A stretch of 60,052 bases of DNA, from the NCBI GenBank assembly GCA_025359105.1, contig JANYHK010000040.1, forward strand, positions 1-60,052, in the 5' to 3' direction. The stretch comes from Myxococcales bacterium. Its GTDB lineage: Bacteria > Myxococcota_A > Polyangia > Polyangiales > Polyangiaceae. A program made the translations under genes and the position numbers. This document shows positions 45,572 through 53,419 of this stretch, piece after piece. The first letter of the stretch is position 1; each line of letters opens with the position of its first letter. The notes beneath the pieces are model-generated. The model worked only from the letters and a program-made list of their open reading frames with translations. It did no database searches and was not told the origin of the DNA.

Positions 45572-45832
45572 ATGGCTCACAAAAAAGGCGCAGGAAGCAC
45601 GCGCAACGGCCGCGACTCCAACTCGCAGCGGCGTGGCGTAAAGGTGTACGGCGGCGAAGAAGTTCGCGCGGGGAACATCCTCGTTCGGCAGGTCGGCGGG
45701 ACGATCGCGGCCGGCAAGAACGTCGGTCTCGGCAAGGACTTCACGCTGTTCTCGCTCGTCGACGGCATCGTGAAGTACGAGTGGCGGACGAAGGACCAGC
45801 GCAAGGTGTCGGTCTACCCCGCCGCTACCTGA
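45572..45832 (+). CDS. rpmA: 50S ribosomal protein L27
   Basis: An 86-residue protein starting [18 protein letters not shown], the flexible N-terminal end that reaches the peptidyl-transferase centre; the core [18 protein letters not shown] is canonical. The ribosome-binding site GAGGAGG is strong. A hairpin follows the stop. Confidence 0.97.
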   Translation: MAHKKGAGSTRNGRDSNSQRRGVKVYGGEEVRAGNILVRQVGGTIAAGKNVGLGKDFTLFSLVDGIVKYEWRTKDQRKVSVYPAAT

Positions 45833-45836
45833 GTCG

Positions 45837-45856
45837 GGGAGCATGACCATGCTCCC
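45837..45856 (+). terminator. Hairpin after rpmA
   Basis: GGGAGCA (45837-45843) pairs with TGCTCCC (45850-45856) around a small loop, four nt after the rpmA stop. No U-tract follows (TGAACAAG), so termination may be partial and the HAD gene could be read through. Confidence 0.45.
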
Positions 45857-45871
45857 TGAACAAGCGACGAC

Positions 45872-46732
45872 GTGAGCCTCAAGCTCCTCGCGGTCGACCT
45901 CGACGGGACGTTGCTCGACGCGGCCGGGAGGCCACACGAGCGAGATCTGCGCGCGCTGCGTGCGGCGAGCGACGCGGGCGTCACGGTGACCATCGTGACG
46001 GGCCGGCTGTACTCGGGCACGCGCCCAACGGCGGAGGCGCTCGGGCTGCGTGGCCCGGTCGCGTGCGCCGACGGCAGCCACGTCGTGCGCGCGCACGATC
46101 ACGAGACGCTCGTGCACCTCGGCATCCGGGGAAGCGCGGCCGCGGCGGTGAGGGACAGCCTCACCGCCCACGGAGCGGCCGGGTTCCTGTTCGTCCGCGA
46201 GCGCATCGTGCACGACGCCAGCGGCGACCCGTTCGTCGACTACGTGCGCCTGTGGTCGAGCGACATCCAGCGGACCCAGGACCTCGCCACCCACGAAGCG
46301 TGGGCCGACGCGGAGGACGCGGGGGAAGCGGACGGTGTCACCGCCGTCGTCGCGGTGGGGACGAGCGAGCAGATCGCGCGCACGTGCGAGGGGATGCGCC
46401 TCGGCGCCGGCGACGCAGCGCAGGTCGTCTCGTTTCCGCTTCGTCGCGTGGAGGGAATGTGGGGGCTCGTCGCACGTGGCGCCGGGGGCACGAAGGGGTC
46501 GGCGCTGCACTGGATCGCCGATCACCACGGCATTGCCCACGACGAGACCGCGTGCGTCGGCGACTGGCTGAACGACATCCCGATGCTCAAGGTCGCAGGG
46601 CGCTCCTTCGCCATGGGGCAGGCCCCCGACGAGGTGAAGAAGCACGCCACGGTGGTCCTCACCGAGACGAGCGAAACCGGCGGCGGAATCGCCCGCGTCG
46701 TCGAAGACGCCTTCGGCATCCGCGTGCCCTGA
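45872..46732 (+). CDS. HAD-superfamily Cof-type phosphatase
   Basis: A 286-residue protein, GTG start. Motif I is AVDLDGTLLD (nucleophile and acid/base Asp), motif II is VTGR (IVTGRLYSG), and the distal motifs include the Lys of GGTKGSAL and GDWLNDIPML for magnesium. The C2-type cap places it with the Cof/YidA sugar-phosphate phosphatases. It dephosphorylates an unknown metabolite in the cytoplasm. It lies 39 nt behind rpmA. Confidence 0.9.
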   Translation: MSLKLLAVDLDGTLLDAAGRPHERDLRALRAASDAGVTVTIVTGRLYSGTRPTAEALGLRGPVACADGSHVVRAHDHETLVHLGIRGSAAAAVRDSLTAHGAAGFLFVRERIVHDASGDPFVDYVRLWSSDIQRTQDLATHEAWADAEDAGEADGVTAVVAVGTSEQIARTCEGMRLGAGDAAQVVSFPLRRVEGMWGLVARGAGGTKGSALHWIADHHGIAHDETACVGDWLNDIPMLKVAGRSFAMGQAPDEVKKHATVVLTETSETGGGIARVVEDAFGIRVP

Positions 46733-46782
46733 AGTGCGCGCGAGGCGCGCGAGGCGCAGGCAAACCGCGGCATTGCCCGCGC

Positions 46783-46831
46783 TTGCGCGTGCCCACGGGA
46801 GGCGCTATCTTACTGTTGAAAGTGACTTTCA
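46783..46831 (+). promoter_or_regulatory. feoA promoter with Fur-type box
   Basis: TTGCGC (46783-46788), a 17-nt spacer and TATCTT (46806-46811) predict initiation near 46818. TGAAAGT-G-ACTTTCA (46817-46831) is a perfect 7-1-7 inverted repeat of Fur-box form covering the start point. Iron-dependent repression of feoAB is the natural reading. Confidence 0.65.
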
Positions 46832-46837
46832 CTAACG

Positions 46838-47188
46838 ATGTCGCTCCCCGCTTCGACCTTTCCCGCAACGCTCGCTGACGAGACCGACAGGTCCCCGCTG
46901 GACGAAGCGCGTGCGCGCACGCTCGGGCGCGCGGCCGAGGCCGGCGGTGAGACGTCGCTCGACGGGATCACGACGGGAGGCAACGCGCGCGTCGTGTCGC
47001 TCGTGCTCGAAACGGATCAGGCCGCCTGGCTGTCGGCCGTGGGCATCCGCGAGGGCGAGCGGCTGACGGTTCTCCGGCGCGCGGCGTTCGGCGGGCCGAT
47101 GCACGTGCGCACCCGCGCCGGCGGCGAGTTCGCGATCGCGCGGTCCCTGGCGCGCGCGATCCTCGTGCGCCGCATCGACACGCTGTGA
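46838..47188 (+). CDS. feoA: FeoA-domain protein
   Basis: A 116-residue protein. About 40 N-terminal residues precede the SH3-like FeoA domain (GGNARVVSLVLETDQA, WLSAVGIREGERLTVLRRA, then RTRAGGEFAIARSLARAI). FeoA modulates the FeoB iron transporter. Its stop overlaps the feoB GTG start (GTGA), so they are translated together. The Fur-type box overlaps the predicted transcription start. Confidence 0.88.
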   Translation: MSLPASTFPATLADETDRSPLDEARARTLGRAAEAGGETSLDGITTGGNARVVSLVLETDQAAWLSAVGIREGERLTVLRRAAFGGPMHVRTRAGGEFAIARSLARAILVRRIDTL

Positions 47189-49146
47189 GCCCCGAGCTCG
47201 CGTCCGTGGGGGTCAAGGGCGGCAGAGGGGCCGCGGCCGCCGGTGAGGAGCGCGCACCCGACACGCACGCGCAGGTCGCGCTCGTGGGCCGCCCCAACTC
47301 CGGCAAGTCGTCTCTCTACAACGCAATCACGGGGGGCGACGCGCACGTCGGCAACTTCCCGGGCATCACGGTGGACATCCTCGAGGCCGACCTCACGCTC
47401 CCGAACGGGCACAAGGCGACGGTCGCGGATCTCCCTGGCCTCTACTCCATCGAGGCGGTCGTCGATCCGTCGACCGACGAAGGCGTCGCCAAGAAGTTCA
47501 TCGAGGACGCGCGGGGCTCGGGGCGGCCGCTCGTCCTCGTGCAGGTGATCGACGCCGCGCAGCTCGCGCTCGGCCTCGGCCTCACCCGCGAGCTGCTCGC
47601 CGCCAAGCTGCCCGTGGTCGTGGTCGTGAGCCAGAAGGACGTGCTCGAGTCCGAGGGTCGCGTCCTCGACGCCGCCGCTCTGGCCGAGGCGATCGGCGCG
47701 CCGGTCGTCCACGTGAGCGCGCGTGCGAAGGAGGCGCGCGGGAAGGTGCTCGCCGCCATCGCCGCGCGCCTGGAGCACGCGGCCGACGCTTCGCGCGAGA
47801 CCAAGGAGTTCGACGCGGAGGACGTGGCCGAGAGCGTCGTCCACGAAGCGCCCCACGTAAGCGAGGCCGCGCAGCGTCGGCGCACGTTCACGGCGCGCGC
47901 CGACGACGTGCTCCTGCACCCGGTCATCGGGCCCTTCCTGTTCCTCACGCTCATGGGGGCCGTCTTCGCGGCGGTGTTCCTCGTCGCCGATCCGGTGACC
48001 TCGCTCCTCGACAGCGTGAACGCCGGTCTGCGCGGCCGCATCGAGAGCGCCCTTGGCGGCGGGATCGTCGCATCGTTCCTCGGCGATGGCGTCCTCGGCG
48101 GGGCGGGAACGGTGCTCGCCTTCATGCCGCAGATCGTGATCCTCACCGTCGCGATGGAGGTGCTCGAGGCGACGGGATACCTCGCGCGAGGCGCGTTCCT
48201 CGTCGATCGGCTCCTGCGCGGGCTCGGGATGAGCGGACGCTCGTTCCTGCCGCTCCTCATGGGGCACGCGTGCGCCGTCCCGGCCATCGCGGCGACGCGC
48301 ACCATCCGCGACCCGCGCGAACGCCTCACCACGATCCTCGTCCTGCCGCTGATGACCTGCTCGGCGCGGGTCCCCACGTACGCGCTGGTGCTCGGCACGT
48401 TCTTCGCGGCCAGGGGCGCGCTCTTCAAGGCGGGGATCTTCGTGCTCCTCTACTTCGCGGGGATCTTGAGCGGCCTCGTCGCCTCCCTCGTCCTGAGGAG
48501 GAGCGCGACGAAGGGGCGGTCGCTCCCCCTCGTGCTCGAGATGCCGCAGTACCGCCTCCCGCAGGCGCACGTCGTCGCGCGCAAGGCCGGCCAGGCGGCG
48601 TGGCGCTTCCTCCGCGACGTGGGCACCACCATCCTGGCCGTCGCGGTCGTCCTGTGGGCGCTCCTGACGGTGCCGCTCCCGGCGAGCCTCCAGCCCGCGC
48701 ACGTCGACGTGGGCGCGGCGGCGGCGCAGGCGCCGATCCAGAAGAGCATCGCCGCCGGCATCGGCCGCGCGCTCGAGCCAGTGACGCGCCCCATCGGCTT
48801 CGACTGGCGCATCAACGTGGGCCTCATCGGCTCGTTCGGCGCGCGCGAGGTGATGGTGAGCACGATGGGCGTCATCTTCGGGATCGAGGACGCGGGCGAC
48901 GATCCGGCGCCGCTGTCGGTGCGCTTGCGCGAGGCAAAGAAGGCCGACGGCACGCCCGCGTACTCGACGGCGACGGCCCTCGCGCTGCTCGCATTCTTCG
49001 TGCTCGCGTGCCAGTGCATGAGCACCGTCGCGGCGATCAAGCGCGAAACGAAGACGTGGCGCTGGCCGGCGCTGGTGCTCGGGTACACGTACGCGGTCGC
49101 GTACGTGGCGGCATTCGTCGTGTACCAGCTCGCAAAAATATTCTGA
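47185..49146 (+). CDS. feoB: Ferrous iron transporter FeoB
   Basis: A 653-residue membrane GTPase. G1 is GRPNSGKSS (35-43), G2 VGNFPGITVD and G3 DLPGLYS. At the G4 position the chain reads SQKD (149-152) where the family has NxxD, so guanine recognition may be weakened. The membrane part holds the two gate motifs GHACAVPAIAATRTIRD and LMTCSARVPTYALVLG with their conserved cysteines. It imports Fe2+ across the inner membrane. It overlaps feoA by four bases. Confidence 0.95.
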   Translation: MSPELASVGVKGGRGAAAAGEERAPDTHAQVALVGRPNSGKSSLYNAITGGDAHVGNFPGITVDILEADLTLPNGHKATVADLPGLYSIEAVVDPSTDEGVAKKFIEDARGSGRPLVLVQVIDAAQLALGLGLTRELLAAKLPVVVVVSQKDVLESEGRVLDAAALAEAIGAPVVHVSARAKEARGKVLAAIAARLEHAADASRETKEFDAEDVAESVVHEAPHVSEAAQRRRTFTARADDVLLHPVIGPFLFLTLMGAVFAAVFLVADPVTSLLDSVNAGLRGRIESALGGGIVASFLGDGVLGGAGTVLAFMPQIVILTVAMEVLEATGYLARGAFLVDRLLRGLGMSGRSFLPLLMGHACAVPAIAATRTIRDPRERLTTILVLPLMTCSARVPTYALVLGTFFAARGALFKAGIFVLLYFAGILSGLVASLVLRRSATKGRSLPLVLEMPQYRLPQAHVVARKAGQAAWRFLRDVGTTILAVAVVLWALLTVPLPASLQPAHVDVGAAAAQAPIQKSIAAGIGRALEPVTRPIGFDWRINVGLIGSFGAREVMVSTMGVIFGIEDAGDDPAPLSVRLREAKKADGTPAYSTATALALLAFFVLACQCMSTVAAIKRETKTWRWPALVLGYTYAVAYVAAFVVYQLAKIF

Positions 49147-49213
49147 GTTTTCACGGCCGACCGCGCCGGTACGCGGATCGGGCTTGCGCCTCGTTCGAAG
49201 ATCTGGGAGAAAG

Positions 49214-49228
49214 TGAATATGATTTTCA
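49214..49228 (+). promoter_or_regulatory. Second Fur-type box at the outer-membrane protein gene
   Basis: TGAATAT-G-ATTTTCA is a 7-1-7 inverted repeat with one mismatch. It contains TATGAT (49218-49223), which would be a good -10 with TTCGAA 18 nt upstream. If that promoter is used, transcription starts near 49230 and translation would begin at GTG 49258; otherwise the box simply overlaps the start codon at 49219. Confidence 0.5.
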
Positions 49229-50190
49229 ATATCAACTCGTCCCGCGGGGCCGGCTTCGTGTCGGCCTTTGCAGGGACCCCGCTCCTGCACTCGCTTCTGC
49301 CCCGCGTTCGGCTCCCGCTCCTGCGCCCCGTCGTGCTCGCCGTCGCGCTCGCCCTCGTCTTCGCGCTCTCGCCGAAGACCGCGGCGGCGAATCCGCGACC
49401 GCTGCCCTTCACCTACCCCTACGAGACGCTCGCCGAAGGCGCCCTCGAGGTCGAGGTCTACAGCGACACGACGCCCCTCCGCGTGCAGGCCGATCCCGCC
49501 GACGCGAGCCAGGGGCGACTCTGGGAGCCGTACTACAAGCTCCAGACCGAGTTCGAGTACGGCCTCACCGACCGCTGGGAGCTCGGCTTCTACCAGGTCT
49601 TCGAGGCAGAGCCGCAGGCCGGCGGGTCGAACGCCTTCGTATTCGACGGCCTGAAGGCCCGCGTCCGGACGCGCCTCGCAGAAGCCGGCGAGCTGCCCGT
49701 CGACATCGGGCTCTATTTCGAGGTGGCGAACCTACACGACGAGCTCGAGCTCGAAGAGAAGCTCCTCTTGTCGCGCCGCTTCGGGCGCCTCCGCGTGATG
49801 AGCAACCTGTGGGTCGAGCAGGAGCTCCGGCGCCCGTACGACGGCGACGCGCACCGCGAGCTCGCGTTCGTCATCAACCCGACGCTCGGCGCCAGCTACC
49901 AGCTCGGGACGCGCGTCCAGCTAGGTGCGGAGTACTGGGCGCGCGGCAAGCTCGCCGGCCGCTCCGATCCCGACACCACCGGTATGGACCCGGCGGCGGC
50001 CGAAGCGGCGCGCGTCGCCAAGCGCAACGACCAGGTCCACCACTTCCTCGGCCCCACGTTCCACTTCAACTTCGGCCGCGCGTGGCTCTCGATGGGCGTC
50101 TACGCGCACCTCAACGACTCGAACAAGCCGCAGCCCGGCGAAGCCTACGGTCCGGTCTGGATGCGCACGGTGCTCGGGCTCGACCTCTGA
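49219..50190 (+). CDS. Outer-membrane beta-barrel protein of the feo locus
   Basis: With ATG 49219 (GGGAG nine bases upstream) it has 323 residues. A hydrophobic export signal ends near SPKTAAA. The mature chain has alternating amphipathic strands ending in aromatic residues, such as YYKLQTEFEYGLTDRWELGF, VRLGAEYWARGKL-like and HHFLGPTFHFNFGRAW, consistent with a transparent beta-barrel. The family is not one I recognise by name. It follows feoB by 72 nt under its own putative Fur-type box, so iron-related outer-membrane transport is the likely setting. GTG 49258 is an alternative start. Confidence 0.75.
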   Translation: MIFNINSSRGAGFVSAFAGTPLLHSLLPRVRLPLLRPVVLAVALALVFALSPKTAAANPRPLPFTYPYETLAEGALEVEVYSDTTPLRVQADPADASQGRLWEPYYKLQTEFEYGLTDRWELGFYQVFEAEPQAGGSNAFVFDGLKARVRTRLAEAGELPVDIGLYFEVANLHDELELEEKLLLSRRFGRLRVMSNLWVEQELRRPYDGDAHRELAFVINPTLGASYQLGTRVQLGAEYWARGKLAGRSDPDTTGMDPAAAEAARVAKRNDQVHHFLGPTFHFNFGRAWLSMGVYAHLNDSNKPQPGEAYGPVWMRTVLGLDL

Positions 50191-50213
50191 ATTCTCGAAC
50201 GGCCCCCCCTGTC

Positions 50214-50516
50214 ATGATGTCTGCCCTGAATCTCGGACCCTGCGTCGTGCTGGCTTCCGCCCTGGCGCTGCTCGTCGCGTGCAGCGGCGGCGGCGGCAGC
50301 GGCCCGGGCGCGACGAGTCCCGAGACCAGCAGCGGCACCTTCAATCCGGCCGCGACCAACCAGGCAAAATGCAGCGCCTGCCACGCCCCGTTCGATCCGG
50401 GCGGGCACACCAGGGAGGACCTCGAAAGGATCCTGGGCGTCCACCAGAAGGAGAAGCGCGTGACGCTCAGCCAGGATGACTGGCAAAAAATGATCGATTA
50501 CCTCGCCAAGAAGTAA
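50214..50516 (+). CDS. Small monoheme lipoprotein
   Basis: A 100-residue protein with lipobox ALLVAC, a Gly/Ser-rich linker and a single heme-c motif KCSACHAPFDP, followed by helices (REDLERILGVHQKEKRVT, DDWQKMIDYLAKK) as in small cytochromes c. Its place 23 nt after the outer-membrane protein of the feo locus suggests electron transfer linked to iron. Confidence 0.8.
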   Translation: MMSALNLGPCVVLASALALLVACSGGGGSGPGATSPETSSGTFNPAATNQAKCSACHAPFDPGGHTREDLERILGVHQKEKRVTLSQDDWQKMIDYLAKK

Positions 50517-50528
50517 GACTCTTGCAGA

Positions 50529-52031
50529 ATGGCCCCGAGCCTCCCGCACATCGGCAGCTCGGAAGGGTTGAAGCCGGGCTTGCGCGTGCAGATCATCCTG
50601 GCGCTCGCCGGGCTGATGCTCCTGGCCAACGTGCCGCTCTTCTTCGCGCTCGCCAGCGTGACGCGCGCCACGCTCCTCAGCGCCCGCACCGACGCCGCGC
50701 GCTCCCTCGGGCGCGCCGTGGCCGCGCACGTCGGCGACGCGATGAGCAGCGGCGATCGCGCGGCGCTGCGGCGCACGCTGGAGAGCCACGTCGGCGAGAA
50801 CGGAGCGCTCGCGCTCGCGGTGTACGACCGTGAAGGCAAGCTGGAGGCGTCCGCCGGCGACCCCTCCGAGCTCGCGGTGATGCGACCGCCTCCACAGCCG
50901 TACGGCGAGTCGACGGCGACGGTCCGGGGCACGACCGGACGCGCGCTCGAGGTCACCGTGTCCCACGACGATTCGGTGGTGGTGGCGCGCCTGCGCACCG
51001 ACGAGGACGCCGATCGCGCCGCGCCCCTGGTACGCCTCGTCGCCCTCTACATGACGACGTTCGCCCTCGCGCTGCTCGTGTTCGCCTATTTCTCGCTCAC
51101 GCGCCTGATCGTGAGGCCGGTGGAGGCACTCGTACGGGCGGCCGACCGGGTCGCCAGCGGCGCGCGCGTGCTCGAGGTGCCCCGCGGCGGCGCGCGCGAG
51201 CTGACCGATCTCGGCGCGAGCGTCAGCGCGATGACGACGCGCCTCATCGCAGAGGAGGGGCGCCTCCGCGCGAAGGTTGCCGAGCTGACGCAGACGACCC
51301 AGCGCCTCACCGAGGCGCGCGCGCACCTTGCACGGAGCGAGCGGCTCGCCAGCGTCGGCCGCCTCGCCGCCGGAATCGGGCACGAGATCGGCAACCCGAT
51401 CGCCGCGATCATGGGCATGCAGGAGCTCCTGCTCGAGGGGGATCTCCCGGAGGAGACCGAGCGCGATTTTCTGGTGCGCATGAAGAAGGAGACGGAGCGG
51501 ATCCACTCAATCCTCCGGGATTTGCTGGATTTCGCGCGCCCGGAGCAGGCGTCGGCCTCTAGCGCGAAGCCCGAACCGTCGGACGTGCGCCCGGTTCTCG
51601 ACGACGTCGTCGCGCTCTTGAGCCCGCAGAAATCGTTCAAGGAGATCGCCGTCGTCGTCGACGCGGATGTGGCGCTCCCGAGGGTGACCCTCCCGGCGTC
51701 ACGCCTGACCCAGGTGCTCCTGAACCTCGCGCTCAACGCCGGCGACGCCATCGCGACGGCGAACAGGGGCGTGGGCACGCTCCGGATCGAAGCGCACACG
51801 AAGGGGACGCTCGTGGAAATCTCGGTGGCCGACGACGGCCCGGGGATCGCCGCCGAGGTGAGGGATCGCTTGTTCGAGCCTTTCGTGACGACGAAGGACG
51901 TCGGCGAGGGCACCGGGCTCGGCCTCGCGGTGTGCCGCGGCATCGTCGAAGGGGCGGGCGGCGAGATCTTCGTCGATCCCGACACCTCGACCGGCGCGCG
52001 TTTCGTGCTGCGCCTCCCGGCCGTGGCGTAG
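50529..52031 (+). CDS. Membrane sensor histidine kinase
   Basis: A 500-residue kinase: TM1 about 20-42, a short periplasmic sensor (about 43-167), TM2 about 168-191, HAMP about 192-245. The dimerisation/phosphoacceptor helix has H285 in GIGHEIGNPIAAIMG, and an HATPase domain has LNLALNAGDA (N box), DDGPGI (G1) and GEGTGLGLAV (G2). The GHEIGNPI type of H-box is that of NtrB/ZraS-like kinases. No response regulator adjoins it, so it may act on a partner elsewhere. It lies 12 nt after the heme lipoprotein and may be co-transcribed. Confidence 0.93.
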   Translation: MAPSLPHIGSSEGLKPGLRVQIILALAGLMLLANVPLFFALASVTRATLLSARTDAARSLGRAVAAHVGDAMSSGDRAALRRTLESHVGENGALALAVYDREGKLEASAGDPSELAVMRPPPQPYGESTATVRGTTGRALEVTVSHDDSVVVARLRTDEDADRAAPLVRLVALYMTTFALALLVFAYFSLTRLIVRPVEALVRAADRVASGARVLEVPRGGARELTDLGASVSAMTTRLIAEEGRLRAKVAELTQTTQRLTEARAHLARSERLASVGRLAAGIGHEIGNPIAAIMGMQELLLEGDLPEETERDFLVRMKKETERIHSILRDLLDFARPEQASASSAKPEPSDVRPVLDDVVALLSPQKSFKEIAVVVDADVALPRVTLPASRLTQVLLNLALNAGDAIATANRGVGTLRIEAHTKGTLVEISVADDGPGIAAEVRDRLFEPFVTTKDVGEGTGLGLAVCRGIVEGAGGEIFVDPDTSTGARFVLRLPAVA

Positions 52032-52040
52032 CTCATCCCC

Positions 52041-52820
52041 TCATACCCAGCCCTCCAGCGCTACGATCGGGAGCCCCAGCGCGTCGATCGCCTCCAGGAT
52101 GCGCGGGAGCGCCTTCACGCCCGCGGGCTCGTGCTCGCCTCGTTCGGGCGCGTCGTGGAGCGCGACGATGGCGCCGTGCTGCAGACCCGCGCGCACCCGC
52201 GCTTCGACCAGGTCCGGGATCGCTCCGGCGAAGCCGTCGATGCCGCTCACCGACCAGCCGACGATGCACAGGTCGAGCTCCTCGGCGACGCGCGCGATGG
52301 CCGGCGTCGTGTGGCCGATCGGCGGGCGAAAGAGCTCGGGGCGCCGGCCGAGGATCTTCTCGAGCGCCGCGATCCCTCGCGCCAGATCGGCCTTGATGGC
52401 GGACGGCGTACGCAGGGAGAAGAGCCGATCATGCGCGTACGAGTGGAGGCCGACCGCGTGGCCGCGCTCCTGGATTTCGCGCACGAGGTCGGGGCTCGCC
52501 TCGGCCTTCTTGCCGATGACGAAGAACGTCGCCTTCACGCCCGCGCCGTCGAGGAGGTCGAGCACCCTCCGCGTGTGCACCGGGTGCGGCCCGTCGTCGA
52601 ACGTCAGCGCGACGCCGTTCGCATCGGAAGGCCCGACCACGACGGCGTCGGCGAACATGCGCAGGCGGATGAACAGGACGCCGGCCACGAACAGCGCGGA
52701 GTACGCGGCGCACACGGCCACCACGAACAGGAGCGGGGGCGGCCCCACGAGGAACGCGCGCGCGACGAAGACGAGCACGCCCAGGGTCGCCGCGTAGAGG
52801 AGAGCGCGCGCCGGCGGCAT
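52041..52820 (-). CDS. Membrane-anchored polysaccharide deacetylase (NodB family)
   Basis: A 259-residue protein with two N-terminal membrane segments (about 6-24 and 28-50). Its NodB domain contains ALTFDDGPHP (catalytic Asp and metal Asp), HSYAHD (metal His pair) and FRPPIGH. The C-terminal part IVALHDAP supplies the last catalytic His. It should remove acetyl from an N-acetylglucosamine polymer or peptidoglycan outside the membrane. Start at 52820, four nt after the stop of the gene upstream. Confidence 0.9.
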   Translation of the reverse strand: MPPARALLYAATLGVLVFVARAFLVGPPPLLFVVAVCAAYSALFVAGVLFIRLRMFADAVVVGPSDANGVALTFDDGPHPVHTRRVLDLLDGAGVKATFFVIGKKAEASPDLVREIQERGHAVGLHSYAHDRLFSLRTPSAIKADLARGIAALEKILGRRPELFRPPIGHTTPAIARVAEELDLCIVGWSVSGIDGFAGAIPDLVEARVRAGLQHGAIVALHDAPERGEHEPAGVKALPRILEAIDALGLPIVALEGWV

Positions 52821-52824
52821 ACGC

Positions 52825-53382
52825 CTAGCGACGCTGCTTCTTCGGAGAAGCCGGCTCCTCGTCCTCCTCGGCCGCGTCGGCGCCGCCGCCGCCGCCCGAA
52901 ACACGGACGGCCTTTTTGGCGGGCGCGCCCTTCTTCGCGGCGTCGGCCTTCTTCTCGTTCTTCTTGTCCCCGTCGCCGCCTTCTTCGCCGGTGTTGTCGA
53001 GCTCGTAGAAGCCGCCGAGCAGCATCGCGATCACGGGCAGCGAGGCCGCCGGCAGGTTGCCGATGGCGTCTGCACCGGCGTGGAGCGCGCTCAGGTCGAC
53101 GGTGACGGTGAGCCAGGTGCGGATCGCGAACATCAGGCCCGCGCCGAGCAGCGCGCCGAAGAACGCCTTCAGCCCTGCCTCGATCTGCCCTCCCTTGGCC
53201 CAGATGGGCTTGCCAGCGACGAGCCCGACGAGGACGCCGGTGAACGCCGCGAGCACGTAGGCGAGCGCCGCGCCTCCCGCGACCATGAACGTCACGAGGC
53301 CGAGCCCCTCGATGGCCACGCCCGCGGCGAGCCCGCCGACGACGAGCCCGATCACCAAGCCGAGGAGAAGCCGCTTCAGCAT
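52825..53382 (-). CDS. Membrane protein of unknown function
   Basis: A 185-residue protein with hydrophobic segments at about 3-20, 27-50 (LVTFMVAGGAALAYVLAAF), 70-88 and 108-124, followed by a charged Lys/Glu/Gly-rich cytoplasmic tail. No family recognised. It sits between recD2 (38 nt upstream) and the deacetylase gene, so the three probably form a transcription unit. Confidence 0.65.
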   Translation of the reverse strand: MLKRLLLGLVIGLVVGGLAAGVAIEGLGLVTFMVAGGAALAYVLAAFTGVLVGLVAGKPIWAKGGQIEAGLKAFFGALLGAGLMFAIRTWLTVTVDLSALHAGADAIGNLPAASLPVIAMLLGGFYELDNTGEEGGDGDKKNEKKADAAKKGAPAKKAVRVSGGGGGADAAEEDEEPASPKKQRR

Positions 53383-53419
53383 CTTTGTCCCACCAGCCTG
53401 GCCAGCCTTTCGCTGCCCG

